NCBI RefSeq assembly: GCF_900115265.1
Contig: NZ_FOVU01000007.1
Coordinates: forward strand, 248,001-312,000
Origin: Bradyrhizobium sp. Ghvi
GTDB taxonomy: Bacteria; Pseudomonadota; Alphaproteobacteria; Rhizobiales; Xanthobacteraceae
DNA length: 64,000 nucleotides
Direction: 5' to 3'
Positions 33,049 through 44,679 of the stretch are shown here, piece by piece. A model generated the notes under the pieces. That model saw only the letters and a list, made by a program, of their open reading frames with translations, was not told where the DNA came from and searched no databases. The translations under genes and the position numbers were made by a program. Each line of letters opens with the position of its first letter. Within the stretch, counting starts at the first letter, position 1.

Positions 33049-33288
33049 ATGCAATTCGAGATTCTCGGCGACATCTCGGAGGTCGAAACCTTCGCCAGCG
33101 GCTCGGGTATCCGCGAAATTGCCAGGCTGCGGCGGATCTAAGGGCGTGGACGATGGCGTAAGCGCAAGGGCATCGCCCAGGTGCGATTATCCAATGGCTC
33201 TACCCACCTCGCTGAGATACACTGGTATGAAGCCGCCGGAATCGGCCGCAAGGAATTCAAAATCAAGAGCCTGCTCCGACCATCATGA
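33049..33288 (+). pseudogene. Small conserved rhizobial protein gene, interrupted by one in-frame TAA
   Basis: From the ATG at 33049, 79 codons read MQFEILGDISEVETFASGSG, then IREIARLRRI, then TAA at 33139-33141, then GRGRWRKRKGIAQVRLSNGS, and on to a TGA at 33286-33288. The frame stays open and protein-like on both sides. The intact family reads a tyrosine codon between R-I/V and GRGRWRKRKG, so TAA looks like a one-base change of TAC or TAT. The terminal TGA overlaps the ATG of the next small gene (33285), the usual pairing. Read-through or a base-calling error is an alternative. Confidence 0.7.
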
Positions 33289-33512
33289 CCAAATCGCGAG
33301 GCAAGCAACTGGTGATCTGCGTCGACAATGAGGGCTACGAGGTGTCCCTCGAGAAGCGCAAGATCTATGTGTCGCTACGCGATCCCGCGGCCGAGAAACT
33401 CGACATGCTGCGGATCGTCGATGAATCCGGCGAAGACTACCTCTATCCGAAGACATTCTTTCGCGAGATCGCCCTCCCCCTCGCTGTGAAACGCGCCGTG
33501 CTGGCAGCCTAG
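33285..33512 (+). CDS. Small conserved protein paired with the broken gene upstream
   Basis: A 75-residue protein with the conserved core KQLVICVDNEGYEVSLEKRKIYVSLRD and a C-terminal half ESGEDYLYPKTFFREIALPLAVKRAVLAA. It typically follows the gene that is interrupted here, with an ATGA overlap. The pair resembles a compact two-gene module (toxin-antitoxin-like in layout), but I know no demonstrated function. The loss of the first partner makes it of interest whether this one remains expressed. Confidence 0.75.
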   Translation: MTKSRGKQLVICVDNEGYEVSLEKRKIYVSLRDPAAEKLDMLRIVDESGEDYLYPKTFFREIALPLAVKRAVLAA

Positions 33513-33540
33513 CAGCTCCCTGACATCACCAGAGATATCA

Positions 33541-34857
33541 ATGCCGATGAACTGCCTTGGTTCTCGCCTTGCCTTCGCGACGATTGCAGTCTGGTTCGCG
33601 CTCGCCTTTCCCGCCTCTGCCCAGTTCGCGCCGCCGCCGGCAAGGCCTGCCGCGCCCAAGGCAACCTCACCCTCGCCGCGCGCGGCGGCGTGCCACAAGG
33701 GGGAAGGCTTCGATCGTTTCCTCGCTGACGTGAAGAGCCAAGCGGTCGCCGCCGGCGTGTCGCAGCGAACGATCGCGGAGGCTTCGCCCTACCTCGTCTA
33801 CGATCAGGGCATCGTCAACCGCGACCGCGGTCAGCGCGTGTTCGGCCAGCTCTTCACCGAATTCGCCGGCCGCATGGCCGCTCCTTATCGCATGCAGAAC
33901 GGCCAACAGCACATCAAGCGGCACGCAGCGGCGTTCGCGCGCGCCGAAAAGGAATATGGCGTGCCGCCGGCGGTGATCGCCGCGTTCTGGGGCCTGGAGA
34001 GCGATTTCGGCGCCAACATGGGCAATCTGCCGACGCTGAAATCGCTGGTGTCGCTTGCGTATGATTGCCGCCGTTCCGAGATGTTCGTGAACGAGACCAT
34101 CGCCGCGCTGAAGATCATCGACCGCGGCGATCTCACGCCAGGCGAGATGATCGGCTCCTGGGCCGGCGAACTCGGCCAGACCCAATTCCTGCCGACGCAT
34201 TACGTCAACTACGCCGTCGACTATGACGGCGACGGAAGGCGCGACCTCCTGCGCAGCGAGGAGGACGTGATCGGCTCGACCGCGAACTACATCGCCAACG
34301 GCTTGAAATGGCGGCGCGGCGAGCCGTGGCTGGAAGAGATCAAGGTGCCCTCGAGCCTGCCATGGGAGCAGACCGATCTTAGCGTGCAGCTGCCGCGCGC
34401 GAAATGGGCGCAGCTCGGCGTCACCTATCCCGACGGCCGGCCGCTGCCGAACGACAATCTCGCAGCGTCCGTGCTGCTGCCGATGGGACGCAATGGGCCG
34501 GCCTTCATGGCCTATGCGAACTTCGCGGCTTACACGGAGTGGAATAGCTCGCTGATCTATTCGACGACCGCCGGCTATCTCGCCTCGCGCATTGCGGGCG
34601 CACCGCCGATGCGCAGACCTGCCGGGCCGGTCGCGCAACTGCCGTTCAACGAGCTCAAGGAATTGCAGCAATTGCTGGTGCGCGCCGGCTTCAATGTCGG
34701 CAAGGTCGACGGCGTGCTGGGCCAGCAGAGCCGCGCCGCCGTGAAGGCGATGCAGATCAAATATGGCCTGCCCGCCGATTCCTGGCCGACCGCAGAGCTT
34801 CTGGCCCGGATGCGCGGCGGCACCGCACAGGCACAACCCCAGGCGACGGTGCGGTAG
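33541..34857 (+). CDS. Lytic murein transglycosylase (MltB-like SLT_2) with peptidoglycan-binding domain
   Basis: A 438-residue exported enzyme. The signal peptide ends ASA-QF near 27 and a Pro-rich linker runs to about 48. The SLT_2 catalytic domain (about 55-345) has FWGLESDFG with catalytic E153, and GSWAGELGQTQFLPTHY. A C-terminal PG_binding_1 domain covers about 370-430 (ELQQLLVRAGFNVGKVDGVLGQQS). It cleaves peptidoglycan glycan strands to 1,6-anhydro ends. A start at the ATG at 33547 (second methionine) is equally possible. Confidence 0.92.
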   Translation: MPMNCLGSRLAFATIAVWFALAFPASAQFAPPPARPAAPKATSPSPRAAACHKGEGFDRFLADVKSQAVAAGVSQRTIAEASPYLVYDQGIVNRDRGQRVFGQLFTEFAGRMAAPYRMQNGQQHIKRHAAAFARAEKEYGVPPAVIAAFWGLESDFGANMGNLPTLKSLVSLAYDCRRSEMFVNETIAALKIIDRGDLTPGEMIGSWAGELGQTQFLPTHYVNYAVDYDGDGRRDLLRSEEDVIGSTANYIANGLKWRRGEPWLEEIKVPSSLPWEQTDLSVQLPRAKWAQLGVTYPDGRPLPNDNLAASVLLPMGRNGPAFMAYANFAAYTEWNSSLIYSTTAGYLASRIAGAPPMRRPAGPVAQLPFNELKELQQLLVRAGFNVGKVDGVLGQQSRAAVKAMQIKYGLPADSWPTAELLARMRGGTAQAQPQATVR

Positions 34858-34968
34858 AATTTTCGCACCGCACAAGCCCGTTTTCGCGATTGTATTATTC
34901 CATGAGCCTCCCATGTGAGTGGCTCAGGTTTTCTCCTGAGATTTCCCATCCTTTGAAGCGAGCATCAC

Positions 34969-35472
34969 ATGTCCTTCTATGACGCCGTCGTCCCCGCTTA
35001 TTTGCAAATGCTGAACAGCCTGACCGGCCTGCTCACCAAGGCTGAGGCGCATTGCGCGGCCAAAAAGATCGACCCGAGCGTCCTGCTCGGCTCCCGCCTC
35101 TTCCCGGACATGCTGCCGCTGTCGAAGCAGATTCAGCTCGTCAGCGATTTTTCGGCCAAGGGTTGCGCACGTCTGACGCATACCGAGGTGCCATCGATGC
35201 CGGACACCGAAACCAGCTTCGCGGAATTGAAGCAGCGGCTGGCGAAGACCATCGACTTCGTGAAATCGTTCAAGCCAGAACAGTTCGAGGGCGCCGACAG
35301 CAAGGACGTCACCTTTCCGGCCGGACCCGACCGGACCATGACGCTGAAGGGCCAGCAATTCTTCAGCTCGGTCTCGCTGCCGAACTTCTATTTCCATGCC
35401 GCGACCGCGCACGGCATCCTGCGCCATAACGGCGTTGAAATCGGCAAGCGCGATTTCCTCGGTGTGAACTGA
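34969..35472 (+). CDS. DUF1993 domain-containing protein
   Basis: A 167-residue helical protein of the DUF1993 family, starting MSFYDAVVPAYLQMLNSLTGLL, with TMTLKGQQFFSSVSLPNFYFHAATAHGILRHNGVEIGKRDFLG at the end. The HAATAHGILRH segment is the DinB-like position that could bind a metal. Function is unknown. It is monocistronic, ending in a long hairpin at 35475-35530. Confidence 0.88.
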   Translation: MSFYDAVVPAYLQMLNSLTGLLTKAEAHCAAKKIDPSVLLGSRLFPDMLPLSKQIQLVSDFSAKGCARLTHTEVPSMPDTETSFAELKQRLAKTIDFVKSFKPEQFEGADSKDVTFPAGPDRTMTLKGQQFFSSVSLPNFYFHAATAHGILRHNGVEIGKRDFLGVN

Positions 35473-35474
35473 TT

Positions 35475-35530
35475 TGCGCAATCGCACGGCAGCGGCAGCA
35501 AAAATTCGCTGCCGCTGCCGTGATTGCGCA
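35475..35530 (+). terminator. Long hairpin after the DUF1993 gene
   Basis: ACGGCAGCGGCAGC (35486-35499) pairs exactly with 35508-35521, extended by TGCGCAATC (35475-35483) and GATTGCGCA (35522-35530), giving about 23 bp of stem with a 2-nt bulge and an A-rich 8-nt loop. There is no T-tract, but the position just after the stop suggests a terminator or mRNA-protecting end. Confidence 0.65.
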
Positions 35531-35652
35531 TGAATTATGCTGCGCGGGCGCTGCCGCGCAGCTCGCCTGCACTTTCCGTATGGCTCATCCCTTGCGCCTG
35601 ATATCGCAATGCACAAGTGTTCCGGACCTCTTAACCCCTGGAAGCACCCTCA

Positions 35653-36753
35653 ATGAGCCGTCCCACCAAATTGTTCGAGACCTACAAGCTCGGCCCGATC
35701 ACGCTGGCCAACCGCCTGGTGATGGCGCCGCTGACGCGCAACCGCGCCGCGCCCGGCACCTTCGTCCCCTCGCCACTCGCCGCCGAGTATTACGGCCAGC
35801 GCGCCTCTGCGGGCCTCCTGATCACCGAAGCGAGCCAGGTCTCGCAGCAAGGCCAGGGCTATCAGGACACGCCAGGCATCTACTCCAGGGAGCAGGTCGC
35901 CGGCTGGCGCAAGGTCACCGACAAGGTGCATGAGCGCGGCGGCAAGATCTTCATCCAGCTCTGGCACGTCGGCCGCATCTCGCATGTCGATCTCCAGGCT
36001 GGTGGCGCGGCGCCGGTGGCGCCCAGCGCGATCCGCGCCAAGGGCAAGACCTTCGTCAACGGCACCTTCGCCGATGTCTCCGAGCCCCGCGCGCTCGAGC
36101 TCTCCGAGATTCCGGGGATCATCGACGACTTCAAGCGCGCCACGAAGAACGCGCTGGAGGCCGGCTTCGACGGCGTCGAGATCCACGGCGCCAACGGTTA
36201 TCTGCTCGACCAGTTCGCCAAGGACGGCGCCAACAAGCGGACCGATTCCTATGGCGGCTCGATCGAGAACCGCGCGAAGCTGATGCTGGAAGTCTCGAAA
36301 GCCGTCGCGGCCGAAGCCGGCGCCGACCGTACCGGCATCCGCATCTCCCCGGTGACGCCTGCCAACGACATCTCCGATTCCAATCCGCAAGCGCTGTTCG
36401 ATTACATCACCGACGGTCTCAACGCCTTGAAGCTCGTCTATCTCCACGTCGTCGAGGGTGCCACCGGCGGTCCGCGCGACTTCGCGCCGTTCGACTATGC
36501 ATCCCTGCGCAAGCGCTTCTCGGGCGCATACATGGCCAACAATGGCTATGATTTCGATCTCGCGACCAAGGTGCTCGATGCGAACGCCGCCGATTTGATC
36601 GCCTTCGGCAAGCCGTTCATCTCCAACCCCGATCTGGTCGAACGCCTGAAGCAGGGTGCAGTGCTGAACGATTGGGATAAGAACACGTTCTACGGCGGCG
36701 GAGCCAAGGGTTACACGGACTACCCGACGCTGGCGGCCGAGCCGGCGGAATAA
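35653..36753 (+). CDS. Old Yellow Enzyme-family alkene reductase
   Basis: A 366-residue FMN flavoprotein of the OYE/NemA group. N-terminal LANRLVMAPLTRNRA, QLWHVGRISH (near residue 102) and HGANGYLLDQF (near 178, with the substrate-binding His/Asn pair) are visible. The enzyme reduces activated C=C bonds and nitro compounds with NAD(P)H. No adjacent TetR or NemR-type regulator is present. A terminator with a G+C stem follows its stop. Confidence 0.92.
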   Translation: MSRPTKLFETYKLGPITLANRLVMAPLTRNRAAPGTFVPSPLAAEYYGQRASAGLLITEASQVSQQGQGYQDTPGIYSREQVAGWRKVTDKVHERGGKIFIQLWHVGRISHVDLQAGGAAPVAPSAIRAKGKTFVNGTFADVSEPRALELSEIPGIIDDFKRATKNALEAGFDGVEIHGANGYLLDQFAKDGANKRTDSYGGSIENRAKLMLEVSKAVAAEAGADRTGIRISPVTPANDISDSNPQALFDYITDGLNALKLVYLHVVEGATGGPRDFAPFDYASLRKRFSGAYMANNGYDFDLATKVLDANAADLIAFGKPFISNPDLVERLKQGAVLNDWDKNTFYGGGAKGYTDYPTLAAEPAE

Positions 36754-36790
36754 TCCTCCCTTCTGCCTCGGAGAAACGCGAAGCAAAAAA

Positions 36791-36819
36791 GGCCGGGATC
36801 GTTCCCGGCCTTCGTTGTT
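36791..36819 (+). terminator. Intrinsic terminator after the alkene reductase gene
   Basis: GGCCGGGA and TCCCGGCC (36791-36798, 36803-36810) form an 8-bp stem with a TCGT loop, preceded by a run of six A and followed by TTCGTTGTT. It is 37 bp past the stop. Confidence 0.8.
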
Positions 36820-36876
36820 GGATGCGACGAGCCCCGCGATATTGCCGCGTCCCGGCATCCTTGCTCTAATGCGGCG

Positions 36877-37683
36877 ATGGATGACACCCAGACACTCGTT
36901 CGCCGCGCCACTGCAGCGGTCAATTCGGGCAAGCCCGACGAGGCGCAGCGTCTGTGCGAACAGGGCCTTGCCCGCGATCCCGGCGATCCGATGCTGCATC
37001 ATCTGCTGGCGGCCGTGTTGTTCTCCAGAGGCGTCATCGGCCCGGCTCGCGCGCATATCGACGTCAGTCTTGCCAAGCGGCCGAACAACGCGCCGGCGCG
37101 GCTGCTGGCCGCCCGCATCGCGCGCAACGAAGGCCAGTTCGACACCGCGCTCGTCCATCTCGATGCCGCGATCGCAACCAGCCCACAGCGCGAGATGTTC
37201 ATCGAGAAGGCCCGAACGCTCGACATGGCGGGGCTGAGAGATCAGGCACGCGGCGCCTGGCAGGCAATCCTCAAGGTCATCCCCGGTCATCAGGAAGCAA
37301 CGGCGCAGCTGGGCCGGCTGGCCTGGGAGGATGGCGACCCCGCCACCGCTGCAAGCCTGCTCGCGCAGGCGACTGCGACCGACGCGCCGGCATCCGTCTG
37401 GTTCAATCTTGGTCTCGCGCGGCAGGATTTGCGTGACCACGATGGCGCGGCAAGAGCCTATCGCAAGGCGTTCGACCTCAAGCCCGACCATGCCGAGGCC
37501 GCGCTCAATCTCGGCATCGCCCTTCAGGAGACTGGAGACCTGGATGCCGCCATGGATGCGTTCGGCAAGGCCTATCGCCTGCGTCCGCAGCTGTTCGGCT
37601 CCATCGCAATGGCGTTGACCTCCGCCCCTCACGGGCGGCTGTGGCTCGACGAGGACGCGCTGCGGCGCGCGCTAGCGCGTTAA
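36877..37683 (+). CDS. TPR-repeat protein
   Basis: A 268-residue, apparently cytosolic tetratricopeptide protein with about six repeats (from residue 15 to 250), the last units being DHDGAARAYRKAFDLKPDHAEAALNLGIAL. No signal peptide or membrane helix. Its stop overlaps that of the convergent DUF6065-like gene by 12 nt. A function cannot be assigned from the scaffold alone. Confidence 0.85.
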   Translation: MDDTQTLVRRATAAVNSGKPDEAQRLCEQGLARDPGDPMLHHLLAAVLFSRGVIGPARAHIDVSLAKRPNNAPARLLAARIARNEGQFDTALVHLDAAIATSPQREMFIEKARTLDMAGLRDQARGAWQAILKVIPGHQEATAQLGRLAWEDGDPATAASLLAQATATDAPASVWFNLGLARQDLRDHDGAARAYRKAFDLKPDHAEAALNLGIALQETGDLDAAMDAFGKAYRLRPQLFGSIAMALTSAPHGRLWLDEDALRRALAR

Positions 37684-38382
37684 GCGTCCGCGCTTGGCGC
37701 GAAACTGTTTGCGGTAGACATTGGGCGCGGCCAGCACGTCGCCAACGACCTTCTCATAGGACTGCCGGTGCGCCGCGTCGAAGGGCTCGAACACGAGTTC
37801 GGGCGCCTGGCGCGGAACGGCAAAGCACTGCGCAATCGGCGTGCCTTTTTCCAGCACGCCTGAAAAATCAGGCTTGATCCAGACGGCTGGAAAATTGATC
37901 CCACCGTCGTGAAACCGGTCGGCGTCGACCAGGCCCGAGACGAGACGAAACGGCAGGTCGTCGCGGTTGACGGGATGCGTCGCGAATAGCGACCAGCCGG
38001 GCTCGAGCTCGATGGTCCAGAAACTGTTGAACTTGAGCGCGGATCGTCCATTCGAGAACGGCGCCGTGGCAAATTGCGCGACCGGATGGAAGCTGAGCGG
38101 CGCGCGCGGATGCCCCGCCGTCTCCGGTTCAGGGATGTCCCAATCCCACGAGAACTCGCCGCCCTCGATCCTGACGTCGCACGGCAGCGGAATCATGACC
38201 CCATAAGCCATCGCATCGACGAAGGGCGGACATTGCTTGACCGTGCGGATGTCGCGGCCGTGGATCTGCGAATGCGCGGTGGCAGGCATCGCCCGCAGCC
38301 AGTCCGGCAAGGCGCTGCGCGCCGGAAACGGGCGCACCAGATGATCGGCCAGCCTTGGATCGCAACGGAAAATCATGCGCAT
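37672..38382 (-). CDS. DUF6065-like hypothetical protein
   Basis: A 236-residue protein that matches the DUF6065 style: IRTVKQCPPFVDAMAYGVMIPLPCDVRIEGGEFSWDWDIPE early and PVNRDDLPFRLVSGLVDADRFHDGGINFPAVWI in the middle, all-beta in appearance. Function is unknown. In other genomes such proteins occur near secondary-metabolite or tailoring genes, but nothing of that sort is visible here. Convergent overlap of stops with the TPR gene. Confidence 0.65.
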   Translation of the reverse strand: MRMIFRCDPRLADHLVRPFPARSALPDWLRAMPATAHSQIHGRDIRTVKQCPPFVDAMAYGVMIPLPCDVRIEGGEFSWDWDIPEPETAGHPRAPLSFHPVAQFATAPFSNGRSALKFNSFWTIELEPGWSLFATHPVNRDDLPFRLVSGLVDADRFHDGGINFPAVWIKPDFSGVLEKGTPIAQCFAVPRQAPELVFEPFDAAHRQSYEKVVGDVLAAPNVYRKQFRAKRGRLTR

Positions 38383-38456
38383 GGCGAAGTCTCGCGTCTG
38401 GGTCGGGGCCAGTTCAGATCACGGCCGCCGATAAGGCAAGAGGTCCACACGACAAA

Positions 38457-38478
38457 AGGCCGGGATTGCTCCCGGCCT
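38457..38478 (-). terminator. Intrinsic terminator of the glycerol operon
   Basis: AGGCCGGGA and TCCCGGCCT (38457-38465, 38470-38478) form a 9-bp stem with a 4-nt loop. On the minus strand it is followed by TTTTGTCGTG, and lies 51 bp past the glpV stop. Confidence 0.8.
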
Positions 38479-38528
38479 CCTGTCTTCATGGATGGCCGGG
38501 ACGATCCGGCCATGATGATACAAGCGAA

Positions 38529-40310
<1,782 letters not shown>

Positions 40311-40385
40311 TAAGTTTCCTCCGGTTGAAGCGACAAACTAAATCCAGGCCCGGGTAGACCCCGGATCTGCTCTTTCTCGCAGGCC

Positions 40386-40715
40386 TCAGACGGTGCGAAA
40401 GATCACCACGCCCGAGGCAAGCGAAATCACGGTTGCGAGCCACAGGCTCGTTATCTCAAATCCTTCCTCCCCGATCGGGACTGTCGCGATCGGATCGGTA
40501 CCGACGACCCCGATCCACACCAGGTGGATGACGGCGGCCACGATCAGCGAGACGAACAGGCGGTCGCCGCGCGTGGTCGGGATACGCAGGATCCCAACGC
40601 GCTCGGCTTCAGGATAGGCCGCCGCGAGCCAGGTCATGACGGCCAATGTGCACGCCAGCGCCACGAAGAAAATCGCGGTCGGTAGCGTCCATGCCATCCA
40701 TGCGATGGAGTCCAT
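40386..40715 (-). CDS. DUF2160 small membrane protein of the glycerol transporter
   Basis: A 109-residue protein with three hydrophobic helices (about 7-32, 50-72, 88-108). DUF2160 members sit between the second permease and the binding protein in rhizobial glycerol ABC operons, as here (9 nt after the glpQ stop). It may be an accessory membrane subunit; no motif gives a mechanism. Confidence 0.85.
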   Translation of the reverse strand: MDSIAWMAWTLPTAIFFVALACTLAVMTWLAAAYPEAERVGILRIPTTRGDRLFVSLIVAAVIHLVWIGVVGTDPIATVPIGEEGFEITSLWLATVISLASGVVIFRTV

Positions 40716-40724
40716 GAAAACCTC

Positions 40725-41530
40725 CTACACCCGGCCGAGCGCGAAGCCGCGCGCGATGTAGTTGCGGACGAACCAGATCACGAGTGCGCCCGGGATGATT
40801 GTGAGCACGCCGGCAGCTGCCAACAGTCCCCAGTCCATGCCGGCTGCCGAGACCGTGCGCGTCATGACCGCAGCGATCGGCTTGGCGTTGACCGAGGTCA
40901 GCGTCCGCGCCAGCAGCAGCTCGACCCAGGAAAACATGAAGCAGAAGAACGCGGCGACGCCGATACCGCTTGCGATCAGCGGCACCAGGATCTTGATGAA
41001 GAAGCGCGGGAACGAATAGCCGTCGAGGAAGGCGGTCTCGTCGATCTCGCGCGGCACGCCGGAGACGAATCCTTCGAGGATCCACACCGCCAGCGGGACA
41101 TTGAAGATACAGTGCGCGAGCGCAACCGCCCACGGCGTATCGAACAGCCCGATCGCCGAATAGAGGTTGAAGAACGGCAGCGCGTAGACCGCGGCCGGCG
41201 CCATGCGGTTCGACAGCAGCCAGAAGAACAGATGCTTGTCGCCGAGGAAGCGGTAGCGCGAGAACGCATAGGCGGCAGGCAACGCCACCGAGATCGAGAT
41301 GATGGTGTTGATGACGACGTATTCGAGCGAATTGATGTAGCCGGAATACCAGCTCTCGTCGGTAAAGATGCGCCTGTAGTGCTGCAGCGTCGGCGCATGC
41401 GGCCACAGCGTCATCGTCGAGATGATCTCGCCGTTGGTCTTGAAGCTCATGTTGACGAGCCAGTAGATCGGCAACATCAGGAAGATCAGGAACAGCCCCA
41501 TGATGAGGCGGCGGCCTGGAATCGAGTGCA

Positions 41531-41531
<1 letters not shown>
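40725..41531 (-). CDS. glpQ: Glycerol ABC transporter permease
   Basis: A 268-residue inner-membrane permease of the MalG-type family with six helices, containing the EAA-loop FVSGVPREIDETAFLDGYSF (about 148-167) that docks on the ATPases. The ATG at 41531 shares a base with the GlpP stop (TGATG). The longer frame to 41672 runs back through glpP and was rejected. Confidence 0.92.
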
Positions 41532-42504
<973 letters not shown>

Positions 42505-42505
<1 letters not shown>

Positions 42506-43590
42506 CAGGCGGCTCCCTCCACCAGAAGGCTGTCGGCATAGACGTGGATGTGCGCGGGATCGAATTTCAGCCCGGCATTGCCGTCGGAGCCGGCGAAAGC
42601 TGCCGGCGCACGTGCCGCGATCTTGGTCTCGCCCATGCGCACGCGCGCGAAGCGGATGCGGCCGAGGTCGTCGATACGCTCGATCTTGGCGCTGAGCAGG
42701 CCGGGCCCCGGCGCAACCGCGTCGACGAACTCCGGACGCACGCCGATCTCGATCTTGGCGCCTGCCGGAAGGTCGTCATAGCTGCGGTTCAGCGCGATGA
42801 CATGGTCGCCGACCTTGGCTTCACGCCCCTTCACCTCAGCCGGCAGGATATTCATGCCAGGCGAGCCGATGAAATAGCCGACGAAAGTGTGCGCAGGCTT
42901 GTCGAACAGCTCAGCCGGCGTTCCGCTCTGCACCACGCGGCCGTCATGCATGACGACGACGGTGTCGGCGAAGGTCAGCGCTTCGGTCTGGTCGTGGGTG
43001 ACGTAGATCATCGTGAGGTCGAGCTCGCGATGCAGCGCCTTGAGCTTGGAACGAAGCTGCCATTTCAATTCAGGGTCGATCACCGTCAGCGGTTCGTCGA
43101 ACAGCACGGCGGCAACGTCGGAGCGGACGAGGCCGCGGCCCAGCGAAATCTTCTGCTTGGCGTCGGCGGTGAGCCGCGTCGCCTTGCGGTTCAGATAGGG
43201 TTCGAGGTCGAGAAGGCGGCCGATCTCGGCGACGCGCTTGTCGATCTCGGCCTTGGGCACGCCACGGTTCTTCAGCGGGAATGCCAGGTTCTGCCCCACC
43301 GTCATGGTGTCGTAGATCACCGGAAACTGGAACACCTGGGCGATGTTGCGCTTCTGGGTTGACAGCGGTGTGATGTCCTCGCCGTCGAACAGGATTTTAC
43401 CTCTCGACGGCGTGATGATGCCGGAAATGACGTTGAGCAGCGTGGTCTTGCCGCAGCCGGACGGGCCGAGCAGCGCATAGGCGCCGCCCTGCCGCCAGGT
43501 CATGGTGACCGGCTTCAGCGCAAAGGTCTCCTGCGGCGCATCGTTGCCGCCGTAGGAATGGGCGAGATCGACGAGGTCAATGCGAGCCAT
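42505..43590 (-). CDS. glpT: Glycerol ABC transporter ATP-binding protein with degenerate signature motif
   Basis: A 361-residue ATPase of the MalK/UgpC type. Walker A is GPSGCGKTT (42-50), the Q-loop glutamine Q88 is in VFQF, Walker B AVLFDE (161-166, catalytic E166) and the H-loop histidine H199 in YVTHDQ are intact. The LSGGQ signature is replaced by LTADA at 140-144 (LTADAKQKISLGRG). A C-terminal OB-type TOBE domain follows (about 235-355). In a dimer with GlpS this protein keeps the nucleotide-binding residues but offers a poor signature to its partner. Confidence 0.93.
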
Positions 43591-43602
43591 GGCGCACCTC
43601 CC

Positions 43603-44679
43603 TCAAGAACCGGGCGCCGCGACGAGGCGATCAGCCGCGTCGAAGACGAAGACATCATTGGGATCGAGCACGGCGTCCAGGGTCTGGCCGGGCTCGAACT
43701 CGTGCACGCCGTGTAGCACCGCAACCCAGTTCGATCCGGCGCGGGTCAAATGCACGAAACTCTCCGAACCGGTGATCTCGGTCACCGTCACCGTGGCGTG
43801 GAAGGCGTGACGATCGGCCTCGCCATTGGCAAGTCCAAGCTGATGCGCGCGGAAGCCGACGCGATAGGCGCCGTCGGCGAGCGACGAATAGAGGCCCGAG
43901 GCCGGCGACGACGTGCCGCCGGCATATTGCACGGAGCCGTTCTTCTTCTCGATGCCGACGAGATTGAGCGGCGGATCGGAGAATACCTGGGCGACGCGCA
44001 GGGTCTGCGGCCGGCGGTAGACATTGGTGGTCTCGCCCATCTGGAGCGCCTGGCCTTCCCACATGCACACCGTGTTGCCGCCGAGCAGCAGCGCCTCGGT
44101 CGGCTCGGTGGTGGCATAAACGAAGATCGCGCCGGAGGCTTCGAAGATGCGCGGCAGCTCGGCGCGCAGCTCCTCACGCAGCTTGTAGTCGAGATTGGCG
44201 AGCGGCTCATCGAGCAGCACGAGATCGGCGTCCTTGACCAGCGCGCGCGCGATCGCAGCGCGCTGCTGCTGGCCGCCCGAGAGCTGCAGCGGCGTGCGCT
44301 TCAGGAACGGCTCGAGCCGCAGCAGTTTCGCGGCTTCCGCCACCCGCGTCTCGATCTCCTCGCGCGGCTTGCCCTGCACACGCAGGGGCGAAGCGATGTT
44401 CTCGTAGACCGTGAGCGAGGGATAGTTGATGAATTGCTGATAGACCATCGCAACCGAACGCTGGCGCACGTCGGCGCCGGTGACGTCCTTGCCGTTGACG
44501 AGCACCTTGCCCGTGCTCGGCTTGTCGAGACCGGCGAGCAGCCGCATGATCGAGGTCTTGCCCGACAGCGTCGGCCCGAGCAGCACGTTGAGCGTGCCGC
44601 TCTCCAGCGTCAGCGAAACGTCGCGGATGTGCTGGACCCCGTCGACGGTCCGGGTCACGTGATCGAGTGTCACGCTCAT
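43603..44679 (-). CDS. glpS: Glycerol ABC transporter ATP-binding protein lacking the H-loop histidine
   Basis: A 358-residue ATPase with Walker A GPTLSGKTS (35-43), Q-loop glutamine 81/82, canonical signature LSGGQ (133-137) and Walker B LVLLDE (153-158). The switch histidine is missing: VYATTEP puts threonine 191 where GlpT has H199. A TOBE domain follows. The ATG at 44679 overlaps the glpD stop by 4 nt (ATGA), and the stop is 12 nt before glpT. The longer frame to 44823 is an alternate frame of glpD. Confidence 0.93.
   Translation of the reverse strand: MSVTLDHVTRTVDGVQHIRDVSLTLESGTLNVLLGPTLSGKTSIMRLLAGLDKPSTGKVLVNGKDVTGADVRQRSVAMVYQQFINYPSLTVYENIASPLRVQGKPREEIETRVAEAAKLLRLEPFLKRTPLQLSGGQQQRAAIARALVKDADLVLLDEPLANLDYKLREELRAELPRIFEASGAIFVYATTEPTEALLLGGNTVCMWEGQALQMGETTNVYRRPQTLRVAQVFSDPPLNLVGIEKKNGSVQYAGGTSSPASGLYSSLADGAYRVGFRAHQLGLANGEADRHAFHATVTVTEITGSESFVHLTRAGSNWVAVLHGVHEFEPGQTLDAVLDPNDVFVFDAADRLVAAPGS

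Noticed and set aside
35650..37632. 660-residue minus-strand frame across the alkene reductase and TPR genes
   Set aside because: Antisense to two recognisable proteins; no domain signal and biased composition, as expected for a GC-rich shadow.
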